Positions 52,559-61,115 of a DNA stretch of 64,000 nt are shown one piece after another (the first letter of the stretch is position 1; every line of letters begins with the position of its first letter). Position numbers and translations under genes: made by a program. The DNA comes from Alkalicoccus luteus (GTDB taxonomy: Bacteria; Bacillota; Bacilli; Bacillales; Salisediminibacteriaceae). Below the pieces are notes generated by a model. That model was not told where the DNA came from. It saw only the letters and a program-made list of their open reading frames with translations, and ran no database searches. The stretch lies in assembly GCA_052061695.1 (NCBI GenBank), contig JBPZEY010000003.1; one strand, written 5' to 3'.

Positions 52559-53149
52559 CTATATCCATAGCAGTAAATTCCAGAACCCCATTCCAATCAA
52601 AAACAAGCTCCCGGCTCCTGATAGTATTCGAATTAATGAATACAGCTTTCCTGCTGCAGCAACAGCGGTCAGCCACCCAAGCAGCGTAAGCCAGCCAATT
52701 TGCATGGTGATATGAACGAAGCCGATGACTGCGTAGTGAACAGACAGCTCCCACCCTGAATACGGGCTTAGTGAGGGGATGATCGTAATATATAAAAGCA
52801 GTGGTTTGATGTTCAGCAGGTTCAGTAAAAAGACGCGTCGAAAGGTAATCGACTGCCTGTTTTGCTGCCCTCCAGAAACGAATAGCGCTCTCAGCAAGAT
52901 GATGCCGATGTAGATCAGCATCATCGACCCGACAATTCGAACCGCGCTCATCAGCTCCGGCAGCTGCAGGAGCAGTGCCGAGACACCGAAAGCAGCAAGC
53001 AAGACATGAATGGCAATTCCTGCAACGGTACCACTGATAACAGTCCTTACTCCTTTCAAGCCGGCTTGTTCGACCGCTGCGAGCGTGAGCACATAGCTCG
53101 CTCCGGGTGAAACAACAAATGGAAGCAGAACGGCGATAGATGTGTACAT
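52559..53149 (-). CDS. LysE/RhtB-family exporter
   Basis: 196 residues with six helices. The family N-terminus with SPGASYVLTLAAVEQAGLKG is present (P-G-x-x/D region), then SGTVAGIAIHVLLAAFGVSA and LLNLLNIKPLLLYITIIPS. Exports amino acids or similar metabolites. It is 21 nt upstream of the DapA-family gene and probably in the same operon, after the hydrolase gene. Confidence 0.8.
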   Translation of the reverse strand: MYTSIAVLLPFVVSPGASYVLTLAAVEQAGLKGVRTVISGTVAGIAIHVLLAAFGVSALLLQLPELMSAVRIVGSMMLIYIGIILLRALFVSGGQQNRQSITFRRVFLLNLLNIKPLLLYITIIPSLSPYSGWELSVHYAVIGFVHITMQIGWLTLLGWLTAVAAAGKLYSLIRILSGAGSLFLIGMGFWNLLLWI

Positions 53150-53194
53150 GCAGCAGCTCTCCTTCCTGAGGTGTACCGTTCAATTGTATTGAAG

Positions 53195-53974
53195 CTAGTT
53201 GTCTACTTCTTTCAAAAAGGAATGGATCGCTTCATTCACTTGCTCCGGCTGATCCAGGTTCATCAAATGATGGGAATCATCTAGTTCCAAACGTGTTGCA
53301 CCCGCAAGACGTGTGAAAAGCGTGTTCTGCTGATTTTTTGTGACGAGATCCTGTTTCCCGTGCATGAGGAGCACTGGACAGCTGACCTTTTCCAGCTTCC
53401 CGGTCAGTTCCGTTTCAGAAAGTCCGTGCCATGTTTGCGACCAGGTCGTCTTGGGCATCGAGCGGACGGTTTGTTCAATATAGGGCTGATTATTCCGGTT
53501 AAACCGCGCCAGCAATTTCGCCTGTGTTTTCACAACAGGAAGGCGCGGCACGAATCGTCTCGTCCAATGCGTAAGCGGTGCAAACAGCTTGCGAAAACCA
53601 CTTGTAGAAAGTGAATGGTAGCTGTTCATAAGAATGAGAGAAGCTGTCCGGTGAGGCGATGTGACAGCAGCCTCCAGACTGATCGCTGCTCCCATCGACA
53701 GTCCGCACATATGCGCTTTTTCTATGTGAAGATGGTCGAGCAGGCGGATGAGATCTGCCGCTGCTTCATGATGCTGAAATGTCCCCGGGGGTGTAACGGA
53801 GCGTCCGTGACCGCGGACATCCCAGCTGATGATCAGAAAATCCTTTGCAAGTGCCTTTATTTGCGGGGTCCATTGATGATGATCAAGCGTAGCCCCGTGT
53901 GTCAGGACAAGCGGTGGTCCATGACCCGTCGTTTCATAATAAATGACTGCATAATCTGATCGAAAAACAGGCAT
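53195..53974 (-). CDS. alpha/beta hydrolase
   Basis: 259 residues. PPLVLTHGATLDHHQWTPQI (oxyanion), the nucleophile elbow CGLSMGAAISLEAAV, VLLMHGKQDLVTKN with the acid, and DDSHHLMNLDQPEQV with the His. Cytoplasmic esterase or lactonase of unknown substrate. It lies ~45 nt upstream of the LysE gene on the same strand, so a three-gene unit (hydrolase, exporter, aldolase) is likely. Confidence 0.8.
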   Translation of the reverse strand: MPVFRSDYAVIYYETTGHGPPLVLTHGATLDHHQWTPQIKALAKDFLIISWDVRGHGRSVTPPGTFQHHEAAADLIRLLDHLHIEKAHMCGLSMGAAISLEAAVTSPHRTASLILMNSYHSLSTSGFRKLFAPLTHWTRRFVPRLPVVKTQAKLLARFNRNNQPYIEQTVRSMPKTTWSQTWHGLSETELTGKLEKVSCPVLLMHGKQDLVTKNQQNTLFTRLAGATRLELDDSHHLMNLDQPEQVNEAIHSFLKEVDN

Positions 53975-54089
53975 TGTTTTCCACCCTCTCCCATTTGCAA
54001 AAAGTTGAACGTAAAAGCTGAAAATCGATAAAGGAAATAGGACGTTAGAAGGCGAATAGGTGTAGATATCAATTTGAGGTGGTGCTCAT

Positions 54090-54353
54090 ATGCTGGATTT
54101 AGTCATTTTACAAGTATTCGTTCTGCCGCTTGCGAGCATTGGGATCGGAATTGCATTATATGTGGTAACCGGCAGAAAGCTGGCTGCTCCAGCAGCTTCG
54201 TTTGTCGTTGTTATTGGTTATGAACTTGCTTATCACCAGATTTTCTCGAGGGACCTTCCCTTCTATCCAACAGCTTCAGCAGTCATTCTCCCTTTTTTAT
54301 CGTTTGCTATTGCAGTCGGAATGGAGTTCATCGTGGCGTCACGGGTGGAATAA
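54090..54353 (+). CDS. small three-helix membrane protein (DUF2651-like)
   Basis: 87 residues with a GAGGTGG box. Helices at FVLPLASIGIGIALYVV, PAASFVVVIGYELAYH and ASAVILPFLSFAIAVGME. The layout recalls DUF2651 proteins of Bacillus. Monocistronic, with a decayed gene converging from the right. Confidence 0.6.
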   Translation: MLDLVILQVFVLPLASIGIGIALYVVTGRKLAAPAASFVVVIGYELAYHQIFSRDLPFYPTASAVILPFLSFAIAVGMEFIVASRVE

Positions 54354-54364
54354 ATCAACCTTGA

Positions 54365-54861
54365 TCCCCTGACTGAAACCGCAAATAAATATATATCCGA
54401 ATGCCGTCAAACGTGCAGATCATCTGTGACATATCCTCGAAGCTACTTTTTGCCTTCTATATCTCTCACATAAAATCCTGCTGGGAAATTGGGATTCTCT
54501 CTGAGTCTTGGGGAAGCAAAGCTGATTGCACCGTTCGGGACCCCGTCTTTCCTTTCGATGCTGTCAGATGTCGGCAGCGTCATACTAAATCGTACATACG
54601 ATGCAGCTTCAAGCAGAACGAGCGTGAACCCACGCTGAAAAGCTGCCAAGACGATTTCCAACCACGTACCGCCTTCCGTTGAGCCGATCTCCGCTAACGA
54701 ACATATCTAGCAGCCCACTTCCTTTTCACTTCAGGGAACTCAAAACAGCTGATCCTTCAGGATATCCACTGCATACATGTTCAAATAAATCGCTCTGCTT
54801 CAAATGCCTCCATCAACGCTTCCTTCGATAACCCTCCGTACACGATCGTTCGCTTTCTCAT
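54365..54861 (-). pseudogene. multiply disrupted hypothetical gene
   Basis: Starting at the ATG at 54861, one family can be followed through several frames: RKRTIVYGGLSKEALMEAFE, then LNMYAVDILKDQLF, then EFPEVKRKWAARYV, then GGTWLEIVLAAFQRGFTLVL and GVPNGAISFASPRLREN, NFPAGFYVRDIEG. A last block (GYVTDDLHV, TGA for Trp, then RHSDIYLFAVS) ends it. At least three frameshifts and one nonsense codon are needed. The intact family is a ~150-residue conserved hypothetical. It overlaps the methyltransferase stop by 4 nt, a relic of an operon. Confidence 0.6.
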
Positions 54862-55466
54862 ACTGGTACTGCCTTCTCACACGTACAGATAAACATCGAC
54901 GCGTCCTGTTTCATAAAAATACCTTCCCCTTCGTAAAACGTTTCGAACGTGATGGCTGTAAATCCTGCTTTCTGCAAAAGCAGCTCCAGCTTTTTTTGGT
55001 CAAATCCGCTGTGCAAAGCCAGATGATGTACGCGTTCATTTTCATTAAAATCAACGATGATCAGCCTGCCTGTTTCATGTAAGGCACGAGCGATCGCCTG
55101 CAGAATCCGCTCCGTATTGGGAATATGAAGCAGCACGAGTGATAGGAGCACGATATCGGCGCTTACGCTCGGTTCTGTTTTGACGAAATCGGCGTGAAGC
55201 ACGGTCGCGTTCGAAAGCTCTCGCTCCACGATTTTCGCTTGTGCGAGCTTCAGCATTTGTTCAGAAGCGTCTGCGATCGCAAGCTCTTGCACGAGGTCGG
55301 TTAACTCAAGGCTTACGAGCCCCGTGCCTCCCCCGTAATCGAGCAGCGCTTTGTCGGTGCTGTTGGAAAGTTCAAGCTTCACCCGCTCTGCAATATCCGA
55401 AGCCAGCTGCTTTCGCTCCTCCGTATCGTATCGCCTGGCAAGTTCCTCAAACACGTTTTTCTCCAT
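54858..55466 (-). CDS. class I SAM-dependent methyltransferase
   Basis: 202 residues. Motif I is LLDYGGGTGLVSLEL, with ELAIADASEQMLKLAQAK as motif II, HADFVKTE as motif III and LVLLHIPNTERILQAIARAL, GRLIIVDFNENER as post motifs (ubiquinone/menaquinone-type UbiE-like fold). The substrate is unknown. It lies upstream of a dead gene with which it once formed an operon. Confidence 0.85.
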   Translation of the reverse strand: MEKNVFEELARRYDTEERKQLASDIAERVKLELSNSTDKALLDYGGGTGLVSLELTDLVQELAIADASEQMLKLAQAKIVERELSNATVLHADFVKTEPSVSADIVLLSLVLLHIPNTERILQAIARALHETGRLIIVDFNENERVHHLALHSGFDQKKLELLLQKAGFTAITFETFYEGEGIFMKQDASMFICTCEKAVPV

Positions 55467-55656
55467 GCTGTGCCATCCTTTCTTTCATACAGTCATTACT
55501 GTAGGTTATATCAAATTAAGCCCATTTCTACCCTTTAAACATATCACTTCTATCATGCAAGATCAGGAAGTATTTTCCTTGTTTTTCAAATCTGTGTTGC
55601 TCGAAGCGGCCTTTACTATTAAGATAAAGCTACTAAACCGCGCTGGAGGGATGTTC

Positions 55657-57159
55657 GTGAAAGGGTTTGTATATAAACAATACGATGCGACAGGTCTTGC
55701 TGCGCTGATACGCGCTAAAGAAGTGACGGAGAAGGAGGTGTTGCTGGAGGCGATTACTCGTATTGAAGGGATGAATCCTGCGCTAAATGCGGTGATTGAT
55801 AAAGCGTACGAGGCGGCGATCAAACGGGTGGATCGCACTCCTTCCGAAGGGCCTTTTGCGGGTGTGCCGATGCTGTTAAAAAATATCAATCAGGAATGGA
55901 AGGGCGCCCTCGCTTCGGAAGGCTCACGCGTTCTCCACCATCACCGGGCTCCTCAGGATTCGACGTATACGTCTCTTGTAAAGCAGTCCGGTATGAATGT
56001 TATCGGCGTAACAAATGTGCCTGAGTTTGCACTGATTGGCATTACCGAGCCGGTCCAGTACGGCGCGACAAGAAATCCGTGGAACATGAACGTCACTCCA
56101 GGCGGCTCCAGCGGCGGCTCGGCTGCGGCAGTTGCTTCCGGAATGGTTCCAATCGCCGGTGCGAACGACGGCGGCGGTTCGATTCGCATTCCGGCTGCCT
56201 ACTGCGGGCTGTTCGGATTAAAGCCGACGCGCGGAAGGACGCCGATGGGACCGATTCGAGGACGTGCCTGGCAAGGAGCGTCCGGTGATCATATCCTTTC
56301 AAAAACGGTGCGGGACAGTGCGGCCATGTTAGACATATTAGCTGACAAAGAGACGACTGGCGCGTTTCGAGCACCGCCGCAGCCGGAGTTGTTTACAGCA
56401 AGCCTGGACAAACCGCTATCGAAATCATTCACAATCGCCTACTCGATCGATTCCCCGATCGGTACCGCAGTGGACGAGGAGTGTCAAAAAGCAGTACTGC
56501 AGACCGTTCGCTGGCTCGAGGCACAGGGACATCAGGTGGAAGAAAAAGCAGCTCCAGTCGACGGACTTGCCATTGCCAAAAGCTACATGACGCTCTATTA
56601 CGGGGAAGTCGCTGCACGATTGACAGAAATTGGATCGATGTTCGGCAGAAAAGTGACGATGAGCGATGTGGAAACGACCACGTGGCTCCTTGGCATGCTG
56701 GGAAGAGCTATTACCGCAGAGGAATTTGTTCTCCAAATGCGTATCTGGGATGAGGCTGCGATGCAAATGGAGGCATTTCATAAGACGTATGATCTGTACA
56801 TCACGCCGGCAACGGCCATGCTTCAGGCTGACATTGGCGCTTTCCAGCTGACGAAAACCGAAGAGCTGCTGGTGCAGATAGTTTCCAAACTGAATGCCGG
56901 GAAGCTCCTGCTGAAAACAGATATGCTCGACCAGATGATTACCGAAAGCCTCGAGCGAATTCCGTTTACGCAGCTGGCAAACCTGACTGGCCAGCCGGCG
57001 ATGAGCGTTCCATTGCATCAAACAGGTGACGGTCTCCCGGTCGGGGTGCAGATAATGGGTGCGAGAGGCCAGGAGGATCTGCTGATTCAGCTCGCTTCTG
57101 CACTTGAACAGTCAGAGCTGTGGGTCGACGTCCATACCAATCCATTCATGAAGCTCTAG
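55657..57159 (+). CDS. amidase-signature enzyme
   Basis: 500 residues from a GTG at 55657 (GGAGGG box at 6 nt); a long in-frame upstream extension is not likely coding. The amidase signature: GVPMLLKNINQE (catalytic Lys), the GGSSGGSAAAVASGMVPIAGANDGGGSI stretch in which the cis-Ser and nucleophile Ser lie (roughly residues 150-180), and IPAAYCGLFGLKPTRGR. An aliphatic or aryl amidase; not GatA, since no GatB/C is near and the C-terminus differs. Converges with the epimerase gene at a shared terminator. Confidence 0.85.
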   Translation: MKGFVYKQYDATGLAALIRAKEVTEKEVLLEAITRIEGMNPALNAVIDKAYEAAIKRVDRTPSEGPFAGVPMLLKNINQEWKGALASEGSRVLHHHRAPQDSTYTSLVKQSGMNVIGVTNVPEFALIGITEPVQYGATRNPWNMNVTPGGSSGGSAAAVASGMVPIAGANDGGGSIRIPAAYCGLFGLKPTRGRTPMGPIRGRAWQGASGDHILSKTVRDSAAMLDILADKETTGAFRAPPQPELFTASLDKPLSKSFTIAYSIDSPIGTAVDEECQKAVLQTVRWLEAQGHQVEEKAAPVDGLAIAKSYMTLYYGEVAARLTEIGSMFGRKVTMSDVETTTWLLGMLGRAITAEEFVLQMRIWDEAAMQMEAFHKTYDLYITPATAMLQADIGAFQLTKTEELLVQIVSKLNAGKLLLKTDMLDQMITESLERIPFTQLANLTGQPAMSVPLHQTGDGLPVGVQIMGARGQEDLLIQLASALEQSELWVDVHTNPFMKL

Positions 57160-57167
57160 GCAAGCGT

Positions 57168-57206
57168 AAAGACCCCCGAAAGCACGCCGTGTTTTCGAGG
57201 GTCTTT
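57168..57206. terminator. bidirectional terminator
   Basis: AAAGACCC...CGAAA pairs with TTTCGAGGGTCTTT (small bulge) between the convergent amidase and epimerase genes. Confidence 0.75.
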
Positions 57207-57209
57207 CTG

Positions 57210-58067
57210 TTAATCGGCGAGTTTGTTCACGTTGTCCCGCCAATTTTGAACCGGCTGCCAGTTGAGCAGCCGCTTCGCTTTTTTGTTATCCAGAAGCGGT
57301 GCGTAGCCGGAAATGTCCTGACGGATGTCTGTTACGTTCGGGAAGCAGGTTTTCATCAGCTCCTGGCTTTCGATATCCATGCTGCTCTCATCTGCTCCAA
57401 TGTTCAGCGCAACTGAGCCGAGGCCTTCTGCTTCAACTGCAAGCCGGTAAGCAGAAGCCGCATCGCGGGTATCGATGTAGCTCCAGAGAATTGGTTTGCG
57501 TATTTCCGGTTCGTGAATGAAGCTCGGGAAGTTTTTGTACATCTCCGGCGTAATCACGTTTCCGAGCCGGAACGAGACGATCTGCATGCCAGTGCGGCGG
57601 TGCATCATATCGGCCGTCTGCTCATTGACAATTTTGGAAAATCCGTAGCTGTCGTCCGGAAGCTGCGGATGTTCTTCGTCGATCGCCACGTACTGCGGCT
57701 CCAGCCCCTGTCTTGAAAAGCAGATGCCGTAGGACGATTCACTCGACGAAAGCACCGCTTTTTGTATGCCGAGATGAGCAGCCGCTTCGAGAATGTTATA
57801 CGTCGACATCGTATTATTTTCAAACGTCACTTCATTTGGGTGTGAATACGCCACCGGGATCGCGGCGAGATGAACGACAGCATCGGCACCGGCCAAGACG
57901 CCGTAAACTTCACCGAGGTTTGTTAAATCGGTGATCACCGTCTTACATCGTGCTTCCTTCGGGTGCTTCACGTCTGCATTCACGACCTCATATCCGTGAT
58001 CGATAAACTCCTGAATCACATCTCTGCCGAGCAGTCCGCTTCCGCCTGTCACTACTACCTTTGTCAT
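57210..58067 (-). CDS. NAD-dependent epimerase/dehydratase (extended SDR)
   Basis: 285 residues from the ATG at 58067 (AGGAGGG box at 8 nt). TKVVVTGGSGLLGRDVIQEF is the NAD-binding G-x-x-G-x-x-G start, VVHLAAIPVAYSHPNEVTFEN follows, and DSYGFSKIVNEQ is the Y-x-x-x-K catalytic pair. The RRTGMQIVSFRLGNVITPEM and ILWSYIDTRDAASAYRLAVE regions are typical of sugar-nucleotide epimerases. The sugar or other substrate is not readable. Confidence 0.85.
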   Translation of the reverse strand: MTKVVVTGGSGLLGRDVIQEFIDHGYEVVNADVKHPKEARCKTVITDLTNLGEVYGVLAGADAVVHLAAIPVAYSHPNEVTFENNTMSTYNILEAAAHLGIQKAVLSSSESSYGICFSRQGLEPQYVAIDEEHPQLPDDSYGFSKIVNEQTADMMHRRTGMQIVSFRLGNVITPEMYKNFPSFIHEPEIRKPILWSYIDTRDAASAYRLAVEAEGLGSVALNIGADESSMDIESQELMKTCFPNVTDIRQDISGYAPLLDNKKAKRLLNWQPVQNWRDNVNKLAD

Positions 58068-58190
58068 GTACAGCCCTCCTGGTTTCTTCAGCAACTTAGC
58101 GCTGCTTTTCGTATTATCAATAAACGAAGCATATAGCTGTCATGAGCGGATAGCAAGTGAAACGGCTTTCATTAAAGAAGAAAGAATCCA

Positions 58191-58409
58191 ATGATGATAT
58201 TCCTACATGCGGTACTGATCTTAGCAGGATTTTATGTCACTTATATGTTCGCAGAGCGTTTCGTGAAGAGAGGGAGAAACGGATACAGCAGGGAAATCAG
58301 CTGGATGGCTTATCCCTTCTCTTTTCTCATTGCTTTTTTCCGCCTTGCAAGTACTCGATCTTCACCTGCTTATTTTCAAAGTGGCAGTGGGAGTAAGCGC
58401 TCCTCATGA
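58191..58409 (+). CDS. small membrane protein, hypothetical
   Basis: 72 residues from a double ATG with only a weak AAGAAAG box. One clear helix (MMIFLHAVLILAGFYVTYMF), a charged stretch (AERFVKRGRNGYSREISW) and a second short hydrophobic part (YPFSFLIAFF). The serine-rich tail looks odd and may result from a late frameshift. Low certainty. Confidence 0.4.
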   Translation: MMIFLHAVLILAGFYVTYMFAERFVKRGRNGYSREISWMAYPFSFLIAFFRLASTRSSPAYFQSGSGSKRSS

Positions 58410-58529
58410 TTGGGTATCTGTTGTTGCTGCTTAACTTAAAAAGGGTCTATAGTAGTTGGTATTCAAAATTCAGTAAAGAACGTAAAAAGCATGATCGTCA
58501 CCTTTGAGACATCCTATCATGCTCTTATT

Positions 58530-59015
58530 TCAGTCTAACCGTGAGAATAGCGCGCGAGAAAACAATTGAACTGTTTCTAACTCCCAATAAGGCGTATTCG
58601 ATAATTGCTTATCTGGCTCGGGGAGCTTTCCCCGTTTATAGTAGACATGAACCTTATGGCGGTTCCAGGATGTATGGCCTTGATCCTGTAAATATCGCGC
58701 GACATCCGTCTGATTGAAATATACAGGCTCTTTCTTTGTCTTATATGCTACCGGAGGGCGATTGATAGGCATCGTCGCTTTAGAGGTTGAATAGCGGCAC
58801 GTTTGTATATACCTCTCAATAAACGACAGTATCATTAGTGCATCTTCTCTGTCCGTGAGGCTGTTTAACAGACGAATATCAAAGCCGTTCGTATCAGGGT
58901 CTTTCAAAAACAAATACAGTGCGTAAAACGGGTATTCCTGATCCGTAAGCTGTTCCGGTGCTGTCTGCTCAAAATGCGGAAAAGAAGTAAGCAGTTCCTT
59001 TAACGTAGCGTTCAT
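58530..59015 (-). CDS. MerR-like HTH protein, hypothetical
   Basis: 161 residues from the ATG at 59015 (GGAGGG box at 8 nt). The first ~95 residues are helical and unassigned. The C-terminal part, VYFNQTDVARYLQDQGHTSW then VHVYYKRGKLPEPDKQLSNT, has the look of a MerR-type winged HTH (DVARYL...Y.KRGKLPEPD). It may bind the 45-bp dyad that overlaps its own promoter at 59032-59076. The partner gene to its right runs the other way and could be co-regulated. Confidence 0.55.
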   Translation of the reverse strand: MNATLKELLTSFPHFEQTAPEQLTDQEYPFYALYLFLKDPDTNGFDIRLLNSLTDREDALMILSFIERYIQTCRYSTSKATMPINRPPVAYKTKKEPVYFNQTDVARYLQDQGHTSWNRHKVHVYYKRGKLPEPDKQLSNTPYWELETVQLFSRALFSRLD

Positions 59016-59031
59016 CCTTAACACCCTCCTT

Positions 59032-59076
59032 GTTTACTTTGTATACAACATAGCACGTTGTGTTTACAAAGTAAAC
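59032..59076 (-). promoter_or_regulatory. 45-bp dyad over a promoter
   Basis: GTTTACTTTGTA...ACAAC at one end mirrors GTTGT...TTTACAAAGTAAAC at the other, a near-perfect 45-bp inverted repeat with a short centre. On the minus strand TTTACT-N17-TATGTT forms a promoter inside it. Likely the operator of the HTH gene downstream. Confidence 0.65.
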
Positions 59077-59213
59077 ATTTTATACTGAATATTTCTTAGT
59101 AGATGAATTGAACACCTATCACATACATCTCTTTTAATGCTTTTTCGTTTGCTCAAGCGACCGATCATGCTAAAGTAGGTAATGCAAAACGGATGATAAC
59201 AGGAGGTTTTCAG

Positions 59214-59483
59214 ATGAGTGTGCAAGCTGAACGAAAAGTAACGCGCGAGGAATTTATGGACCTGGCTCAGTCCGGGATGGTGGAATTGTTTGATTTAGAG
59301 CAGTACAAAGTGGTGGATGGCTACAAAGGAGAAACACGCAGCCATTTCGTGTACGATACCTCTACACACGACTGCTTTTTAGTTGATCTGGCTACTGCTT
59401 ACGACCTCGTAACAGGCTTTTACGCAAAAGGTGACAAGCAAGCCGTTTCCGCTTCGTTAAAAGAAATTGCTGCCTCTGTCTAA
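59214..59483 (+). CDS. small hypothetical protein
   Basis: 89 residues from the ATG at 59214 (AGGAGG box). ERKVTREEFMDLAQSGMVELFDLEQYKVVDGYKGETRSH is mixed helix/strand, and a helical C-terminus follows. No family is recognised. A terminator lies directly after it. Confidence 0.65.
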   Translation: MSVQAERKVTREEFMDLAQSGMVELFDLEQYKVVDGYKGETRSHFVYDTSTHDCFLVDLATAYDLVTGFYAKGDKQAVSASLKEIAASV

Positions 59484-59492
59484 TACGTACGA

Positions 59493-59523
59493 AACAGCCT
59501 CTGAATCCAGAGGCTGTTTTTGT
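59493..59523 (+). terminator. Rho-independent terminator
   Basis: A 12-bp stem AAACAGCCTCTG/CAGAGGCTGTTT with a 4-nt loop and T5 tail. Confidence 0.85.
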
Positions 59524-59534
59524 GTGCGCATCTA

Positions 59535-59603
59535 TCAGCCTACGAGCAGGCTTAGAATAAACCCGAGCGCAATGGCTGCGAAGAAAAATAAAATTCGGAT
59601 CAT
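59535..59603 (-). CDS. 22-residue membrane peptide
   Basis: A GGAGGG box lies 4 nt before an ATG. The whole product is one helix (MIRILFFFAAIALGFILSLL, then VG). Tiny single-helix proteins of this kind are common in Bacillus, but there is no other support. Confidence 0.4.
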   Translation of the reverse strand: MIRILFFFAAIALGFILSLLVG

Positions 59604-59723
59604 ATTACCCTCCGTATGACCTGTACTAATATGTGTAAGGCTTATTGGCGTGGTTGATTGAGTTCGAAAAAAGATTCTTCAGTTGAGCTGCGATCGCTGA
59701 AACATTCGCTGATGAAGATTCCT

Positions 59724-59951
59724 TTACGTATTTTCTTTCTCTAGCTTCCTGACAATCTCAGCTAGATACCTATTTCTCTCTTTTTGAAGATTAATCAGGC
59801 TGATTAAGAACCAGACGGCTAAACTAATTAAGATTGGATAAACCACAAACGGTAAAACCGCCATGATGTAAAATCCGATTTCACTTCCAGTTCCAAATAT
59901 AATCATTAACCCGACTAAAAATGCTGCACCAAAAATCAACCCATATTTCAT
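59724..59951 (-). CDS. small two-helix membrane protein
   Basis: 75 residues with an AGGAGGTAGAG box. Two or three hydrophobic segments (LIFGAAFLVGLMIIFGTGSE, VLPFVVYPILISLAVWFLIS) and a charged, coiled-coil-like tail (LQKERNRYLAEIVRKLEKEN). It resembles small accessory membrane proteins, with no assigned function. Confidence 0.6.
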   Translation of the reverse strand: MKYGLIFGAAFLVGLMIIFGTGSEIGFYIMAVLPFVVYPILISLAVWFLISLINLQKERNRYLAEIVRKLEKENT

Positions 59952-60115
59952 TCTCTACCTCCTTTGTACCAGACAGCTATCCATTCTTTTCTTTAAAAAT
60001 TCATTCTTCATTATGTAAAACCACTTCATTACCGTACCATAATTTCCATTTAAAAGGAATGAGGCATATGATGAGAGCTTCGGCAGGTGCCGTGATAGGC
60101 TTAAACTAAGAACGT

Positions 60116-60649
60116 ATGAGGGCGGTGAAGGGGTTGAAACAGTGGATACCATTGCTCGCGATTGCGATGCTTGTCGGAGGTGCGATGTTCGTGTTTCAGG
60201 AGCCAACGGACGATCCGCAAATTGCCGAGCTTGAAGCAGAGGTCGAAGCGCTGACGGAGGAGCGGGATGACCTGCTCGATTCGCTGAACGGCTATCCGGA
60301 GACCTATCAGGTAGCGCAGGCGGTGCAAATTACGGAGCAGTTTGTACAGGCGGACTCACTTGACGAGGCTTCCGGACTTTTATCTGTTCATGCTAACGTC
60401 ATCCGCCGCGAAGGCAGGCCGACCGGCGTGATTCAGTTTGACGATATGCATACGTACCAGTGGCTTTCTCCGGACGAACTGGAGCAGCAGTTTGCCGATT
60501 TTCGCATGACGGAGGCCGGACTTGTGCTAAGCTATGCAGCTGATGTTCCCGATGTGCCGAGCCATGCGCCGTTTTTCATGGACTACCTGCTTATCGAAGA
60601 GGATAACGAGTGGCGTATTTCCCGTGTGGCATTTAATGCCTCTAACTGA
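60116..60649 (+). CDS. membrane-anchored protein with an external NTF2-like domain, hypothetical
   Basis: 177 residues at the longest. The true start may be the GTG at 60125 or TTG at 60134, since GAGGG lies within the first codons. A signal anchor (WIPLLAIAMLVGGAMFVF), a coiled coil (IAELEAEVEALTEERDDLLDSL) and a C-terminal domain with VAQAVQITEQFVQADSLDEA and later DYLLIEEDNEWRISRVAF, which recalls SnoaL/NTF2-like folds. Function is unknown. Confidence 0.6.
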   Translation: MRAVKGLKQWIPLLAIAMLVGGAMFVFQEPTDDPQIAELEAEVEALTEERDDLLDSLNGYPETYQVAQAVQITEQFVQADSLDEASGLLSVHANVIRREGRPTGVIQFDDMHTYQWLSPDELEQQFADFRMTEAGLVLSYAADVPDVPSHAPFFMDYLLIEEDNEWRISRVAFNASN

Positions 60650-60696
60650 AACCTTTTCTATGCAACCGACGTATTCCATTTACTGGAGGCGATTTG

Positions 60697-60789
60697 ATGG
60701 AACTGATGGTTGCACTGATTCTCGTTGCTTTATTCACGTGGCTGATTTTTCGCTATCAGCTTTCCGGTGCGTCGATGTTAAGCCGGTAA
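60697..60789 (+). CDS. 30-residue membrane peptide
   Basis: A TGGAGG box 8 nt before an ATG; the product is one helix (MELMVALILVALFTWLIFRY) plus QLSGASMLSR. It lies at the left border of the AT-rich reverse-transcriptase insert, 47 nt after the preceding gene. Confidence 0.45.
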   Translation: MELMVALILVALFTWLIFRYQLSGASMLSR

Positions 60790-61115
60790 ATGTTTTAAAA
60801 ATTCTAAACTACTTGAATTTATTTGCTCATTTTTTTATACAAGACAAACTTTATATTTACATGCTAATAATATTAAGATCTATAAAAATGTAAAGATTTT
60901 TCATGATTTATTGAATGTTTTGTAAAGGTGCGTTTTTTGTAACTACAACAAAAATATTTTATGAGAAACATATTTCTTTAATCTCTTACAACTTATCTTA
61001 TTGATAAAACCAAAAATTTAATTCTTAAATTTTTATTTAAACTTATAATGAATACCGAACGAATGTATTAATTTGAGTATCAATACTGATCTGAAATTAG
61101 TAAAATTATTTTATT
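60790..61115. other. AT-rich non-coding left flank of the RT insert
   Basis: About 325 nt of very AT-rich DNA with no open frame, no strong hairpin and no recognised repeat. The base composition changes abruptly at about 60790. Confidence 0.5.

Noticed and set aside
56425..57021. 198-residue minus-strand frame inside the amidase gene
   Set aside because: The amidase motifs on the plus strand are decisive; the antisense frame has no start signal and no family resemblance.
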